From NCBI GenBank assembly GCA_964036315.1, contig CAXIWW010000817.1, positions 2,825,501 through 2,889,500 of the forward strand: DNA of 64,000 nucleotides, in the 5' to 3' direction. The stretch comes from Acanthosepion esculentum. Lineage: Eukaryota; Mollusca; Cephalopoda; Sepiida; Sepiidae. A program made the position numbers and the translations under genes. Positions 47,327 through 58,633 of the stretch are shown here, piece by piece; position 1 is the first letter of the stretch, and each line of letters begins with the position of its first letter. Under the pieces are notes generated by a model that did no database searches, had not been told where the DNA came from, and saw nothing but the letters and a program-made list of their open reading frames with translations.

Positions 47327-49654
47327 AGCAAAAGTGCCAACAGCACCACAGATGATAGCAAAAGTGCCAACAGCTGATAGCAAAAGTGCCAACAGCTGAT
47401 AGCAAAAGTGCCATCAGCTGATAGCAAAAGTGCCAACAGATGATAACAAAATTGCCAACAGCTGATAGCAAAAGTGCCAACAGCTGATAGCAAAAGTGCC
47501 AACAGCTGATAGCAAAAGTTCCAACAAATGATAGCAAAAGTGCCAACAGCTGATAGCAAAAGTGCCAACAGCTGATAGCAAAAGTGCCAACAGCTGATAG
47601 CAAAAGTGCCAAGAGCTGATACCAAAAGTGCCAACAGCTGATAGCAAAAGTGCCAACAGCTGATAGCAAATGTGCCAACAGCACCACAGTGCCAACTAGT
47701 CCTAGGTATGACTATAAACTACATCTGACAGCAAGGCTTCTGATCACAAAGGGTCCCAGCTATGAGCAAATAGTGACCCCCACTAAAAAAAAATACTATG
47801 AATGTTTAAAAATACATGTTTATATAAAAACTTGCGAACAACACCAGTTGATAGCAAAAGTGCCAACTGCACCACAGCTGATAGCAAAAGTGCCAACAGC
47901 TGATAGCAAATAGTGCCAACAACTGATAGCAAAAGTGCCAACAGCTGATAGCAAAAGTGCCAACAGCTGATAGTAAAAGTGCCAAAACTGATAGCAAAAG
48001 TGCCAACAGATGATAGCAAAAGTGCCAAAAGCTGATAGCAAAAGTGCCAACAGCTGATAGCAAAAGTGCCAAAAGTTGATAGCAAAAGTGCCAACCGCTG
48101 ATAGCAAATGTGCCAACAGCTGATAGCAAAAGTGCCAACAGATGATAGCAAAAGTGCCAACAGCTGATAGCAAAAGTGACAAAAGCTGATAGCAAAAGTG
48201 CCAACAGCTGATAGCAAAAGTGCCAAAAGCTGATAGCAAATGTGCCAACCGCTGATAGCAAAAGTGCCAACAGCTGATAGCAAAAGTGCCAACAGCTGAT
48301 AGCAAAAGTGCCAACAGCTGATAGTAAAAGTGCCAAAAGCTGATAGCAAAAGTGCCAACACTTGATAGCAAAAGTGCCAACAGCTGATAGCAAATGTGCC
48401 AACAGCTGATAGCAAAAGTGCCAACAGCACCACAGTGCCAACTAGTCCTAGGTATGTCTATAAACTACATCTGACAGCAAGGCTTCTGATCACAAAGGGT
48501 CCCAGCTATGAGCAAATAGTGACCCCCCATTAAAAAAAAAACAATGTGAAAGTATAAAAATACATGTTTATATAAAAACTTGCTAACAACACCAGTTGAT
48601 AGCAAAAGTGCCAACAGCACTCAGCTGATAGCAAAAGTGCCAACAGCTGATAGCAAAAGTGCTAACAGATGATAGCAAACGTGCCAACAGCTGGTAGCAA
48701 AAGTGCCAACAGATGATAGCAAAATTGCCAACAGCTGATAGCAAAAGTGACAAAAGCTGATAGCAAAAGTGCCAACAGCTGATAGCAAAAGTGCCAAAAG
48801 TTGATAGCAAAAGTGCCAACCGCTGATAGCAAATGTGCCAACAGCTGATAGCAAAAGTGCCAACAGATGATAGCAAAAGTGCCAACAGCTGATAGCAAAA
48901 GTGACAAAAGCTGATAGCAAAAGTGCCAACAGCTGATAGCAAAAGTGCCAAAAGCTGATAGCACAAGTGCCAACAGCAGATAGCAAATGTGCCAACAGCA
49001 ACACATTCCCAACTAGTCCTAGGTATGACTATAAACTACATCTGACAGCAAGGCTTCTGATCACAAAGGGTCCCAGGTATGAGCAAATATTGACCCCCCA
49101 CTAAAAAAAAAACACTATGTAATATAAAAATACATGTTTTTAAAAAACTTGCGAACACCAGTTGATTGCAAAAGTGCCAACAGGAACACAGCTGATAGCA
49201 AAAGTGCCAACTGCTGATAGCAAAAGTGCCAACAGCTGATAGCAAAAGTGCCAAAAGCTGTTAGCAAAAGTGCCAACAGCTGATAGCAAACGTGCCAACA
49301 GATGATAGCAAATGTGCCAACAGCTGATAGCAAAAGTGCCAACAGCTGATGGCAAAAGTGCCAACAGATTATACTAAAGTGCCAACAGCTGATTGCAAAA
49401 GTGCCAATAGCTGATTGCAAAAGTGCCAACAGCTGATAGCAAAAGTGCAAACAGCTGATAGCAAAAGTGCCAACAGCTGATAGCAAAAGTGCCTACAGCT
49501 GATAGCAATAGTGCCAACAGCACCATAGTGCCAACTAGTCCTAGGTATGACTATAAACTACATCTGACAGCAAGGCTTCTGACCACAAAGGGTCCCAGCT
49601 ATGAGCAAATAGGGACCCCCCACTAAAAAAAAAACACTATGAAAGTATAAAAAT
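47326..49654 (+). repeat. First part of R arm with long monomer arrays
   Basis: Cores at 47682-47853, 48428-48601, 48999-49167 and 49521-49694. The monomer arrays at 47854-48427 (574 bp) and 48602-48998 (397 bp) share blocks with 52182-53327: offsets of about 4328 bp (47806-47930) and 4109 bp (48236-48780) are evident, then the alignment slips by whole monomers. Repeated marks are GTGCCAACCGCTGATAGC and GTGCCAAAAGTTGATAGC. The core at 48999 opens with CAACACATTCCC and ends in GTTGATTGC. Confidence 0.86.
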
Positions 49655-52165
49655 ACATGTTTATATAAAAACTTGCGAACAACACCATTTGATAGCAAAA
49701 GTGCCAACAGCACCACAGCTGATAGCAAAAGTGCCAACAGCTGATAGCAAAAGTGACAACAGCTGATAGCAAAAGTGCCAACAATTGATAGCAAAAGTGC
49801 CAACAGCTGATTGCAAAAGTGCCAACAGCAGATAGCAAAACTGCAAACAGCTGATAGCAAAAGTGCCAACAGCTGATAGCAAAAGTGCCAAAAGCTGATA
49901 GCAAAATGCCAACAGCTGATAGCAAATGTGCCAACATCTTATAGCAAAAGTGCCAAAAGCACCACACTGCCAACTAGTCCTAGGTATGACTATAAACTAC
50001 ATCTGACAGCAAGGCTTCTGATCACAAAGGGTCCCAGCTATGAGCAAATAGTTTCCCCCCTCTAAAAAAAAACTCTATGAAAGTATAAAAATACATGTTT
50101 ATATAAAAACTTGCGAACAACAACAGTTGATAGCAAAAGTGCAAACAGCACCACAGCTGATAGCAAAAGTGCCAACAGCTGATAGCAAAAGTGCCAACAG
50201 CACCACAGTGCCAACTAGTCCTAGGTATGACTATAAACTTCAACTGCCAGCAAGGCTTCTGATCACAAAGTGTCCCAGCTATGAGCAAATAGTGACCCCC
50301 CACTAAAAAAAAAACACTATGAAAGTATAAAAGTACATGTTTATATAAAAACTTGCGAACAACACCAGTTGATAGAAAAGTGCCAACAGCACCACAGCTG
50401 ATAGCAAAAGTGCCAACAGCTGGTAACAAAAGTGTCAACAGCTGATAGCAAAAGTGCCAACAGCTGATAGCAAAAGTGCCAACAGCACCACAGTGCCAAC
50501 TAGTCCTAGGTATGACTATAAACTACATCTGACAGCAAGGCTTCTGATCACAAAGGGTCCCAGCTATGAGCAAATAGTGACCCCCACTAAAAAAAAATAC
50601 TATGAATGTTTAAAAATACATGTTTATATAAAAACTTGCGAACAACACCATTTGATAGCAAAAGTGCCAACAGCACCACAGCTGATAGCAAAAGTGCCAA
50701 CAGCTGATAGCAAAAGTGACAACAGCTGATAGCAAAAGTGCCAACAATTGATAGCAAAAGTGCCAACAGCTGATTGCAAAAGTGCCAACAGCAGATAGCA
50801 AAACTGCAAACAGCTGATAGCAAAAGTGCCAACAGCTGATAGCAAAAGTGCCAAAAGCTGATAGCAAAATGCCAACAGCTGATAGCAAATGTGCCAACAT
50901 CTTATAGCAAAAGTGCCAAAAGCACCACACTGCCAACTAGTCCTACGTATGACTATAAACTACATCTGACAGCAAGGCTTCTGATCACAAAGGGTCCCAG
51001 CTATGAGCAAATAGTTTCCCCCCTCTAAAAAAAAACTCTATGAAAGTATAAAAATACATGTTTATATAAAAACTTGCGAACAACAACAGTTGATAGCAAA
51101 AGTGCAAACAGCACCACAGCTGATAGCAAAAGTGCCAACAGCTGATAGCAAAAGTGCCAACAGCTGATAGTAAGGGTTCCAACAGCACCACAGTGCCAAC
51201 TAGTCCTAGGTATGTCTATAAACTACATCTGACAGCAAGGCTTCTGATCACAAAGGGTCCCAGCTATGAGTAAATAGTGACCCCCCACTAAAAAAAAACA
51301 CTCTGAAAGTATAAAAAATACATGTTTATGTAAGAACTTGCGAACAATACCAGTTGATAGCAAAAGTGCCAACAGCACCACAGCTGATAGCAAAAGTGCC
51401 AACAGCTGATAGCAAAAGTGCCAACAGCTGATAGCAAAAGTGCCAACAGCTGATAGCAAAAGTGCAAACAGCACCACACTGCCAACTAGTCCTAGGTATG
51501 ACTATAAACTACATCTGACAGCAAGGCTTCTGATCACAAAGGGTCCCAGCTATGAGCAAATAGTTACCCCCCCACTAAAAAAAACACTATGAATGTATAA
51601 AAATACATGTTTATATAAAACTTGCGAACAACACCAGTTGATAGCAAAAGTGCAAACAGCTGATAGCAAAAGTGCCAACAGCTGATAGCAAAAGTGCCAA
51701 CAGCTGATAGCAAAAGTGCCAACAGCACCACAGTGCCAACTAGTCCTAGGTATGACTATAAACTTCAACTGCCAGCAAGGCTTCTGATCACAAAGTGTCC
51801 CAGCTATGAGCAAATAGTGACCCCCCACTAAAAAAAAAACACTATGAAAGTATAAAAATACATGTTTATATAAAAACTTGCGAACAACACCAGTTGATAG
51901 AAAAGTGCCAACAGCACCACAGCTGATAGCAAAAGTGCCAACAGCTGGTAACAAAAGTGTCAACAGCTGATAGCAAAAGTGCCAACAGCTGATAGCAAAA
52001 GTGCCAACAGCACCACAGTGCCAACTAGTCCTAGGTATGACTATAAACTACATCTGACAGCAAGGCTTCTGATCACAAAGGGTCCCAGCTATGAGCAAAT
52101 AGTGACCCCCACTAAAAAAAATACTATGAATGTTTAAAAATACATGTTTATATAAAAACTTGCGA
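49655..52165 (+). repeat. Overlapping duplications, offsets 963 and 1525 bp
   Basis: 49655-50195 recurs at 50618-51158 (offset 963; mark: core end ACACCATTTGATAGC and gap unit CATCTTATAGC). 50201-50640 recurs at about 51726-52165 (offset 1525; marks: CTTCAACTGCCAGC and TGGTAACAAAAGTGTC). Cores start at 49521, 49960, 50201, 50486, 50923, 51186, 51472, 51726 and 52011. The core at 51186 has TTATGTAAGAACTT instead of TTATATAAAAACTT. The overlap of the two duplications shows two separate exchanges. Confidence 0.86.
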
Positions 52166-54824
52166 ACAACACCAGTTGATAGCAAAAGTGCCAACTGCAC
52201 CACAGCTGATAGCAAAAGTGCCAACAGCTGATAGCAAATAGTGCCAACAGCTGATAGCAAAAGTGCCAACAGCTGATAGCAAAAGTGCCAACAGCTGATA
52301 GCAAAAGTGCCAACAGATTATAGCAAAAGTGCCAAAAGCTGATAGCAAATGTGCCAACCGCTGATAGCAAAAGTGCCAACAGCTGATAGCAAAAGTGCCA
52401 ACAGCTGATAGCAAAAGTGCCAACAGCTGATAGTAAAAGTGCCAAAAGCTTATAGCAAAAGTGCCAACACTTGATAGCAAAAGTGCCAACAGCTGATAGC
52501 AAAAGTGCCAACAGCTGATAGCAAAAGTGCCAACAGCACCACAGTGCCAACTAGTCCTAGGTATGACTATAAACTACATCTGACAGCAAGGCTTCTGATC
52601 ACAAAGGGTCCCAGCTATGAGCAAATAGTGACCCCCCATTAAAAAAAAAACAATGTGAAAGTATAAAAATACATGTTTATGTAAAAACTTGCAAACAACG
52701 CCAGTTGATAGCAAAAGTGCCAACAGCACTCAGCTGATAGCAAAAGTGCCAACAGCTGATAGCAAAATTGCTAACAGATGATAGCAAACGTGCCAACAGC
52801 TGATAGCAAAAGTGCCAACAGATGATAGCAAAATTGCCAACAGCTGATAGCAAAAGTGACAAAAGCTGATAGCAAAAGTGCCAAAAGTTGATAGCAAAAG
52901 TGCCAACCGCTGATAGCAAATGTGCCAACAGCTGATAGCAAAAGTGCCAACAGATGATAGCAAAAGTGCCAACAGCTGATAGCAAAAGTGACAAAAGCTG
53001 ATAGCAAAAGTGCCAACAGCTGATAGCAAAAGTGCCAAAAGCTGATAGCAAATGTGCCAACCGCTGATAGCAAAAGTGCCAACAGCTGATAGCAAAAGTG
53101 CCAACAGCTGATAGCAAAAGTGCCAACAGCTGATAGTAAAAGTGCCAAAAGCTGATAGCAAAAGTGCCAACAGTTGATAGCAAAAGTGCCAACAGCTGAT
53201 AGCAAAAGTGCCAACAGCTGATAGCAAAAGTGCCAACTGCTGATAGCAAAAGTGCCAACAGCTGATAGCAAAAGTGCCAACAGCTGATAGCAAAAGTGCC
53301 AACAGCTGATAGCAAAAGTGCCAACAGCACCACAGTGCCAACTAGTCCTAGGTATGATTATAAACTACATCTGACAGCAAGGCTTCTGATAACAAAGGGT
53401 CCCAGCTGTGAGCAAATAGTGACCCCCCACTAAAAAAAATACACTATGAACATATAAAAATACATGTTTATATAAAAACTTGCGAACAACACCAGTTGAT
53501 AGCAAAAGTGCCAACAGCTGATAGCAAAAGTGCCAACATCTGATAGCAAAAGTGCCAACAGCTGATAGCAATAGTGCTAACAGCACCATAGTGCAAACTA
53601 GTCCTAGGTATGACTATAAACTACATCTGACAGCAAGGCTTCTGATCACAAAGGGTCCCAGCTATGAGCAAATAGGAACCCCCCACTAAAAAAAAACACT
53701 ATGAAAGTATAAAAATACATGTTTATATAAAAACTTGCGAACAACACCATTTGATAGCAAAAGTGCCAACAGCTCCACAGCTGATAGCAAAAGTGCCAAC
53801 AGCTGAAGCAAAAGTGCCAAAAGCTGATAGCAAAAGTGCCAACAACTGATAGCAAAAGTTACAACAGCTGATACCAAAAGTGCCAACAGCTGATAGCAAA
53901 AGTGCCAACAGCTGATAGCACAAGTGCCAACAGCACCACAGTGCCAACTAGTCCTAGGTATGACTATAAACTACATCTGACAGCAAGGATTCTGATCACA
54001 AAGGGTCCCAGCTATGAGCAAATAGTGAACCCCCCACTAAAAAAAAAAAAAATGAAAGTATAAAAATACATGTTTCTATAAAAACTTGCGAACAACACCA
54101 GTTGATAGCAAAAGTGCAAACAGCACCACAGCCGATAGCAAAAGAGCCACAGCTGATAGCAAAAGTGCCAACAGCTGATAGCAAAAGTGCCAACAGCTGA
54201 TACCAAAAGTGCCAAAAGCTGATAGCAAAAGTGCCAACAGCTGATAGCAAAAGTGCCAACAGATGACACCAAAATTGCCAACATCGGATAGCAAAATGCC
54301 AGGGGCTGATAGCAAATGTGCCAACAGCTGATAGCAAAAGTGCCAACAGCTGATACCAAAAGTGCCAAAAGCTGATAGCAAAGGGCCAACAGCTGATAGC
54401 AAAAGTGCCAACAGCACCACAGTGCCAACTAGTCCTAGGTATGACTATGAACTACATCTGACAGCAAGGCTTCTGATCACAAAGTGTCCCATCTATGAGC
54501 AAAAGTGCCTACAGCTGATAGCAAAAGTGCCAGCAGCTGATAGCAGAAGTGCCAACAGCACCACAATGCCAACTAATCCTAGGTATGACTATAAACTACA
54601 TCTGACAGCAAGGCTTCTCATCACAAAGGGTCCCAGCTATGAGCAAATAGTGACCCCCCACTAAAAAAAAACACTATGAAAGTATAAAAATACATGTTTA
54701 TATAAAAACTTGCGAACAACACCAGTTGATAGCAAAAGTGCCAACAGCACCACAGCTGATAGCAAAAGTGCCAACAGCTGATAGCAAAAGTGCCAGCAGC
54801 TGATAACAAAAGTGCCAAAAGCTG
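52166..54824 (+). repeat. Core/monomer array including a half core
   Basis: Cores at 52537-52710, 53328-53501, 53584-53756, 53934-54107, 54415-54504 (truncated) and 54559-54731. The monomer array 52711-53327 (617 bp) resembles 47854-48998. The segment 53760-54180 carries CAGCTGAAGCAAAA (53800-53813) and GTTTCTATAAAAAC (54072-54085), which occur reversed in the M arm near 41433 and 41206. The core at 53934 has an A-run of about 13 that has replaced the CACTATG start. Confidence 0.87.
54415..54504 (+). repeat. Truncated core fused to monomers
   Basis: The core runs normally from CACCACAG to ATCTATGAGCAAA and then continues directly as AAGTGCCTACAGCTGATAGC, which is monomer. The poly-A, TATA-palindrome and CpG parts are missing (about 85 bp). 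Both parents contain GCAAA at the joint (GAGCAAATAGTG in cores, TAGCAAAAGTG in monomers), so a short shared sequence probably mediated the deletion. It is the only half core I found away from the orientation switches. Confidence 0.9.
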
Positions 54825-57800
54825 ATAGCAAAAGTGCCAACAGCTGATAGCAAAAGTGCCAACAGCTGATAATAAAAGTGCCAACAGATGATACCAAAAG
54901 TGCCAACAGCTAATAGCAAAAGTGCCAACAGCTGATAGCAAAAGTGCCAACAGCTGATACCAAAAGTGCCAAAAGCTGATAGCAAAAGTGCCAACAGCAC
55001 CACAGTGCCAACTAGTCCTAGGTATGACTATGAACTACATCTGACAGCAAGGCTTCTGATCACAAAGTGTCCCATCTATGAGCAAATAGTGACCCCCCAC
55101 TAAAAAAAACACTATGAATGTATAAAAATACATGTTTATATAAAAACGTGCGAACAACACCAGTTGATAGCAAAAGGGCCAACAGCACCACAGCTGATAG
55201 CAAAAGTGCCAACAGCTGATAGCAAAATTGCCAATAGCTGATAGCAATAGTGCTAAAAGCACCACAGTGCCAACTAGTCCTAGGTATGACTATAAACTAC
55301 ATCTGACAGCAAGGCTTCTGGTCACAAAGGGTCCCAGCTATGAGCAAATAGTGAACCCCCACTAAAAAAAAACACTATGAAAGTATAAAAATACATGTTT
55401 ATATAAAAACTTGCGAACAACACCAGTTGATAGCAAAAGTGCCAACAGCACCACAGCTGATAACAAAAGTGCCAACAGCTGATAGCAAAAGTGCCAACAG
55501 CACCACAGTGCCAACTAGTCCTAGGTATGACTATAAACTACATCTGACAGCAAGGCTTCTGATCACAAAGGGTCTCAGCTATGAGCAAATAGTGACCCCC
55601 CACTAAAAAAAAAACACTATGAATGTATAAAAATAAATGGTTATATAAAAACTAGCGAACAACACCAGTTGATAGCAAAAGTGCCAACAGCACCACAGCT
55701 GATAGCAAAAGTGCCAATAGCTGATAGCAAAAGTGCCAACAGCACCACATTGCCAACTAGTCCAAGGTATGACTATAAACTACTTCTGACAGCAAGGCTT
55801 CTGATCACAAAGGGTCTCAGCTATGAGCAAATAGTGACCCCCCACTAAAAAAAAAACACTATGAAAGTATAAAAATACATGTTTATATAAAAACTTGCGA
55901 ACAACACCAGTTGATAGCAAAAGTGCAAACAGCACCACAGCTGATAGCAAAAGTGCCAACAGCTGATAGCAAAAGTGCCAACAGCTGATAGCAAAAGTGC
56001 CAACAGCTGATAGCACAAGTGCCAACAGCACCACAGTGCCAACTAGTCCTAGGTATGACTATAAACTACATCTGACAGCAAGGCTTCTGATCACAAAGGG
56101 TCCCAGCTATGAGCAAATAGTGACCCCCCACTAAAAAAAAACACTATGAAAGTATAAAAATAGATGTTTATATAAAAACTTGCGAACAACACCAGTTGAT
56201 AGCAAAAGTGCCAACAGCACCACAGCTGATAACAAAAGAGCCAACAGCTGATAGCAAAGTGCCAACAGCTGATAGCAAAAGTGCCAACAGCTGATAGCAA
56301 AAGTGCCAACAGCACCACAATGACAACTCGTCCTAGGTGTGACAATAAACTACATCTGACAGCAAGGCTTCTGATCACAAAGGGTCCCAGCTATGAGCAA
56401 ATAGTGACCCCCACTAAAAAAAACACTATGAATGTATAAAAATACATGTTTATATAAAAACATGCGAACAACACAAGTTGATAGCAAAAGTGCCAACAGC
56501 ACCACAGCTGATAGCAAAAGTGCCAACAGCTGATAGCAAAAGTGCCAACAGCTGATAGTAAAAGTGCCAAAAGCTGATAGCAAAAGTGGCAACAGATGAT
56601 AGCAAAAGTGGCAACAGATGATAGCAAAAGTGCCAACAGCTGATAGGAAAAGTGCCAACAGCTGATAGCAAAGTGCCAACAGCTTATAGCAAACGTGCCA
56701 AAAGCTGATAACAAAAGTGCCAACAGCTGATAGCAAAAGTGCCAACAGCTGATAATAAAAGTGCCAACAGATGATACCAAAAGTGCCAACAGCTAATAGC
56801 AAAAGTGCCAACAGCTGATAGCAAAAGTGCCAACAGCTGATACCAAAAGTTCCAAAAGCTGATAGCAAAAGTGCCAACAGCACCACAGTGCCAACTAGTC
56901 CTAGGTATGACTATGAACTACATCTGACAGCAAGGCTTCTGATCACAAAGTGTCCCATCTATGAGCAAATATTGACCCCCCACTAAAAAAAACACTATGA
57001 ATGTATAAAAATACATGTTTATATAAAAACGTGCGAACAACACCAGTTGATAGCAAAAGGGCCAACAGCACCACAGCTGATAGCAAAAGTGCCAACAGCT
57101 GATAGCAAAATTGCCAATAGCTGATAGCAATAGTGCTAAAAGCACCACAGTGCCAACTAGTCCTAGGTATGACTATAAACTACATCTGACAGCAAGGCTT
57201 CTGGTCACAAAGGGTCCCAGCTATGAGCAAATAGTGAACCCCCACTAAAAAAAAACACTATGAAAGTATAAAAATACATGTTTATATAAAAACTTGCGAA
57301 CAACACCAGTTGATAGCAAAAGTGCCAACAGCACCACAGCTGATAACAAAAGTGCCAACAGCTGATAGCAAAAGTGCCAACAGCACCACAGTGCCAACTA
57401 GTCCTAGGTATGACTATAAACTACATCTGACAGCAAGGCTTCTGATCACAAAGGGTCTCAGCTATGAGCAAATAGTGACCCCCCACTAAAAAAAAAACAC
57501 TATGAATGTATAAAAATAAATGGTTATATAAAAACTAGCGAACAACACCAGTTGATAGCAAAAGTGCCAACAGCACCACAGCTGATAGCAAAAGTGCCAA
57601 TAGCTGATAGCAAAAGTGCCAACAGCACCACATTGCCAACTAGTCCAAGGTATGACTATAAACTACTTCTGACAGCAAGGCTTCTGATCACAAAGGGTCT
57701 CAGCTATGAGCAAATAGTGACCCCCCACTAAAAAAAAAACACTATGAAAGTATAAAAATACATGTTTATATAAAAACTTGCGAACAACACCAGTTGATAG

Positions 57801-58633
57801 CAAAAGTGCAAACAGCACCACAGCTGATAGCAAAAGTGCCAACAGCTGATAGCAAAAGTGCCAACAGCTGATAGCAAAAGTGCCAACAGCTGATAGCACA
57901 AGTGCCAACAGCACCACAGTGCCAACTAGTCCTAGGTATGACTATAAACTACATCTGACAGCAAGGCTTCTGATCACAAAGGGTCCCAGCTATGAGCAAA
58001 TAGTGACCCCCCACTAAAAAAAACACTATGAATGTATAAAAATACATGTTTATATAAAAACTTGCGAACAACACCAGTTGATAGCAAAAGTGCCAACAGC
58101 ACCACAGCTGATAACAAAAGAGCCAACAGCTGATAGCAAAGTGCCAACAGCTGATAGCAAAAGTGCCAACAGCTGATAGCAAAAGTGCCAACAGCACCAC
58201 AATGACAACTCGTCCTAGGTGTGACAATAAACTACATCTGGCAGCAAGGCTTCTGATCACAAAGGGTCCCAGCTATGAGCAAATAGTGACCCCCACTAAA
58301 AAAAACACTATGAATGTATAAAAATACATGTTTATATAAAAACATGCGAACAACACAAGTTGATAGCAAAAGTGCCAACAGCACCACAGCTGATAGCAAA
58401 AGTGCCAACAGCTGATAGCAAAAGTGCCAACAGCTGATAGTAAAAGTGCCAAAAGCTGATAGCAAAAGTGGCAACAGATGATAGCAAAAGTGGCAACAGA
58501 TGATAGCAAAAGTGCCAACAGCTGATAGGAAAAGTGCCAACAGCTGATAGCAAAGTGCCAACAGCTTATAGCAAACGTGCCAAAAGCTGATAACAAAAGT
58601 GCCAACAGCTGATAGCAAAAGTGCCAACAGCTG
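54825..58633 (+). repeat. Tandem duplication, period 1883 bp
   Basis: Copy 1 is about 54825-56707 and copy 2 about 56708-58633, spaced by 1883 bp and later 1882 bp. Cores start at 54998, 55260, 55501, 55743, 56029 and 56313, then 56881, 57143, 57384, 57626, 57912 and 58195. Shared marks are AAAACGTGCG, AATAAATGGTTATAT with ACTAGCG, GTCCTAGGTGTGACAAT, and CATGCGAACAACACAAG. Differences are mainly A-run length and single bases (for example AAATAGTG against AAATATTG). The ends lie within monomers. Confidence 0.9.
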
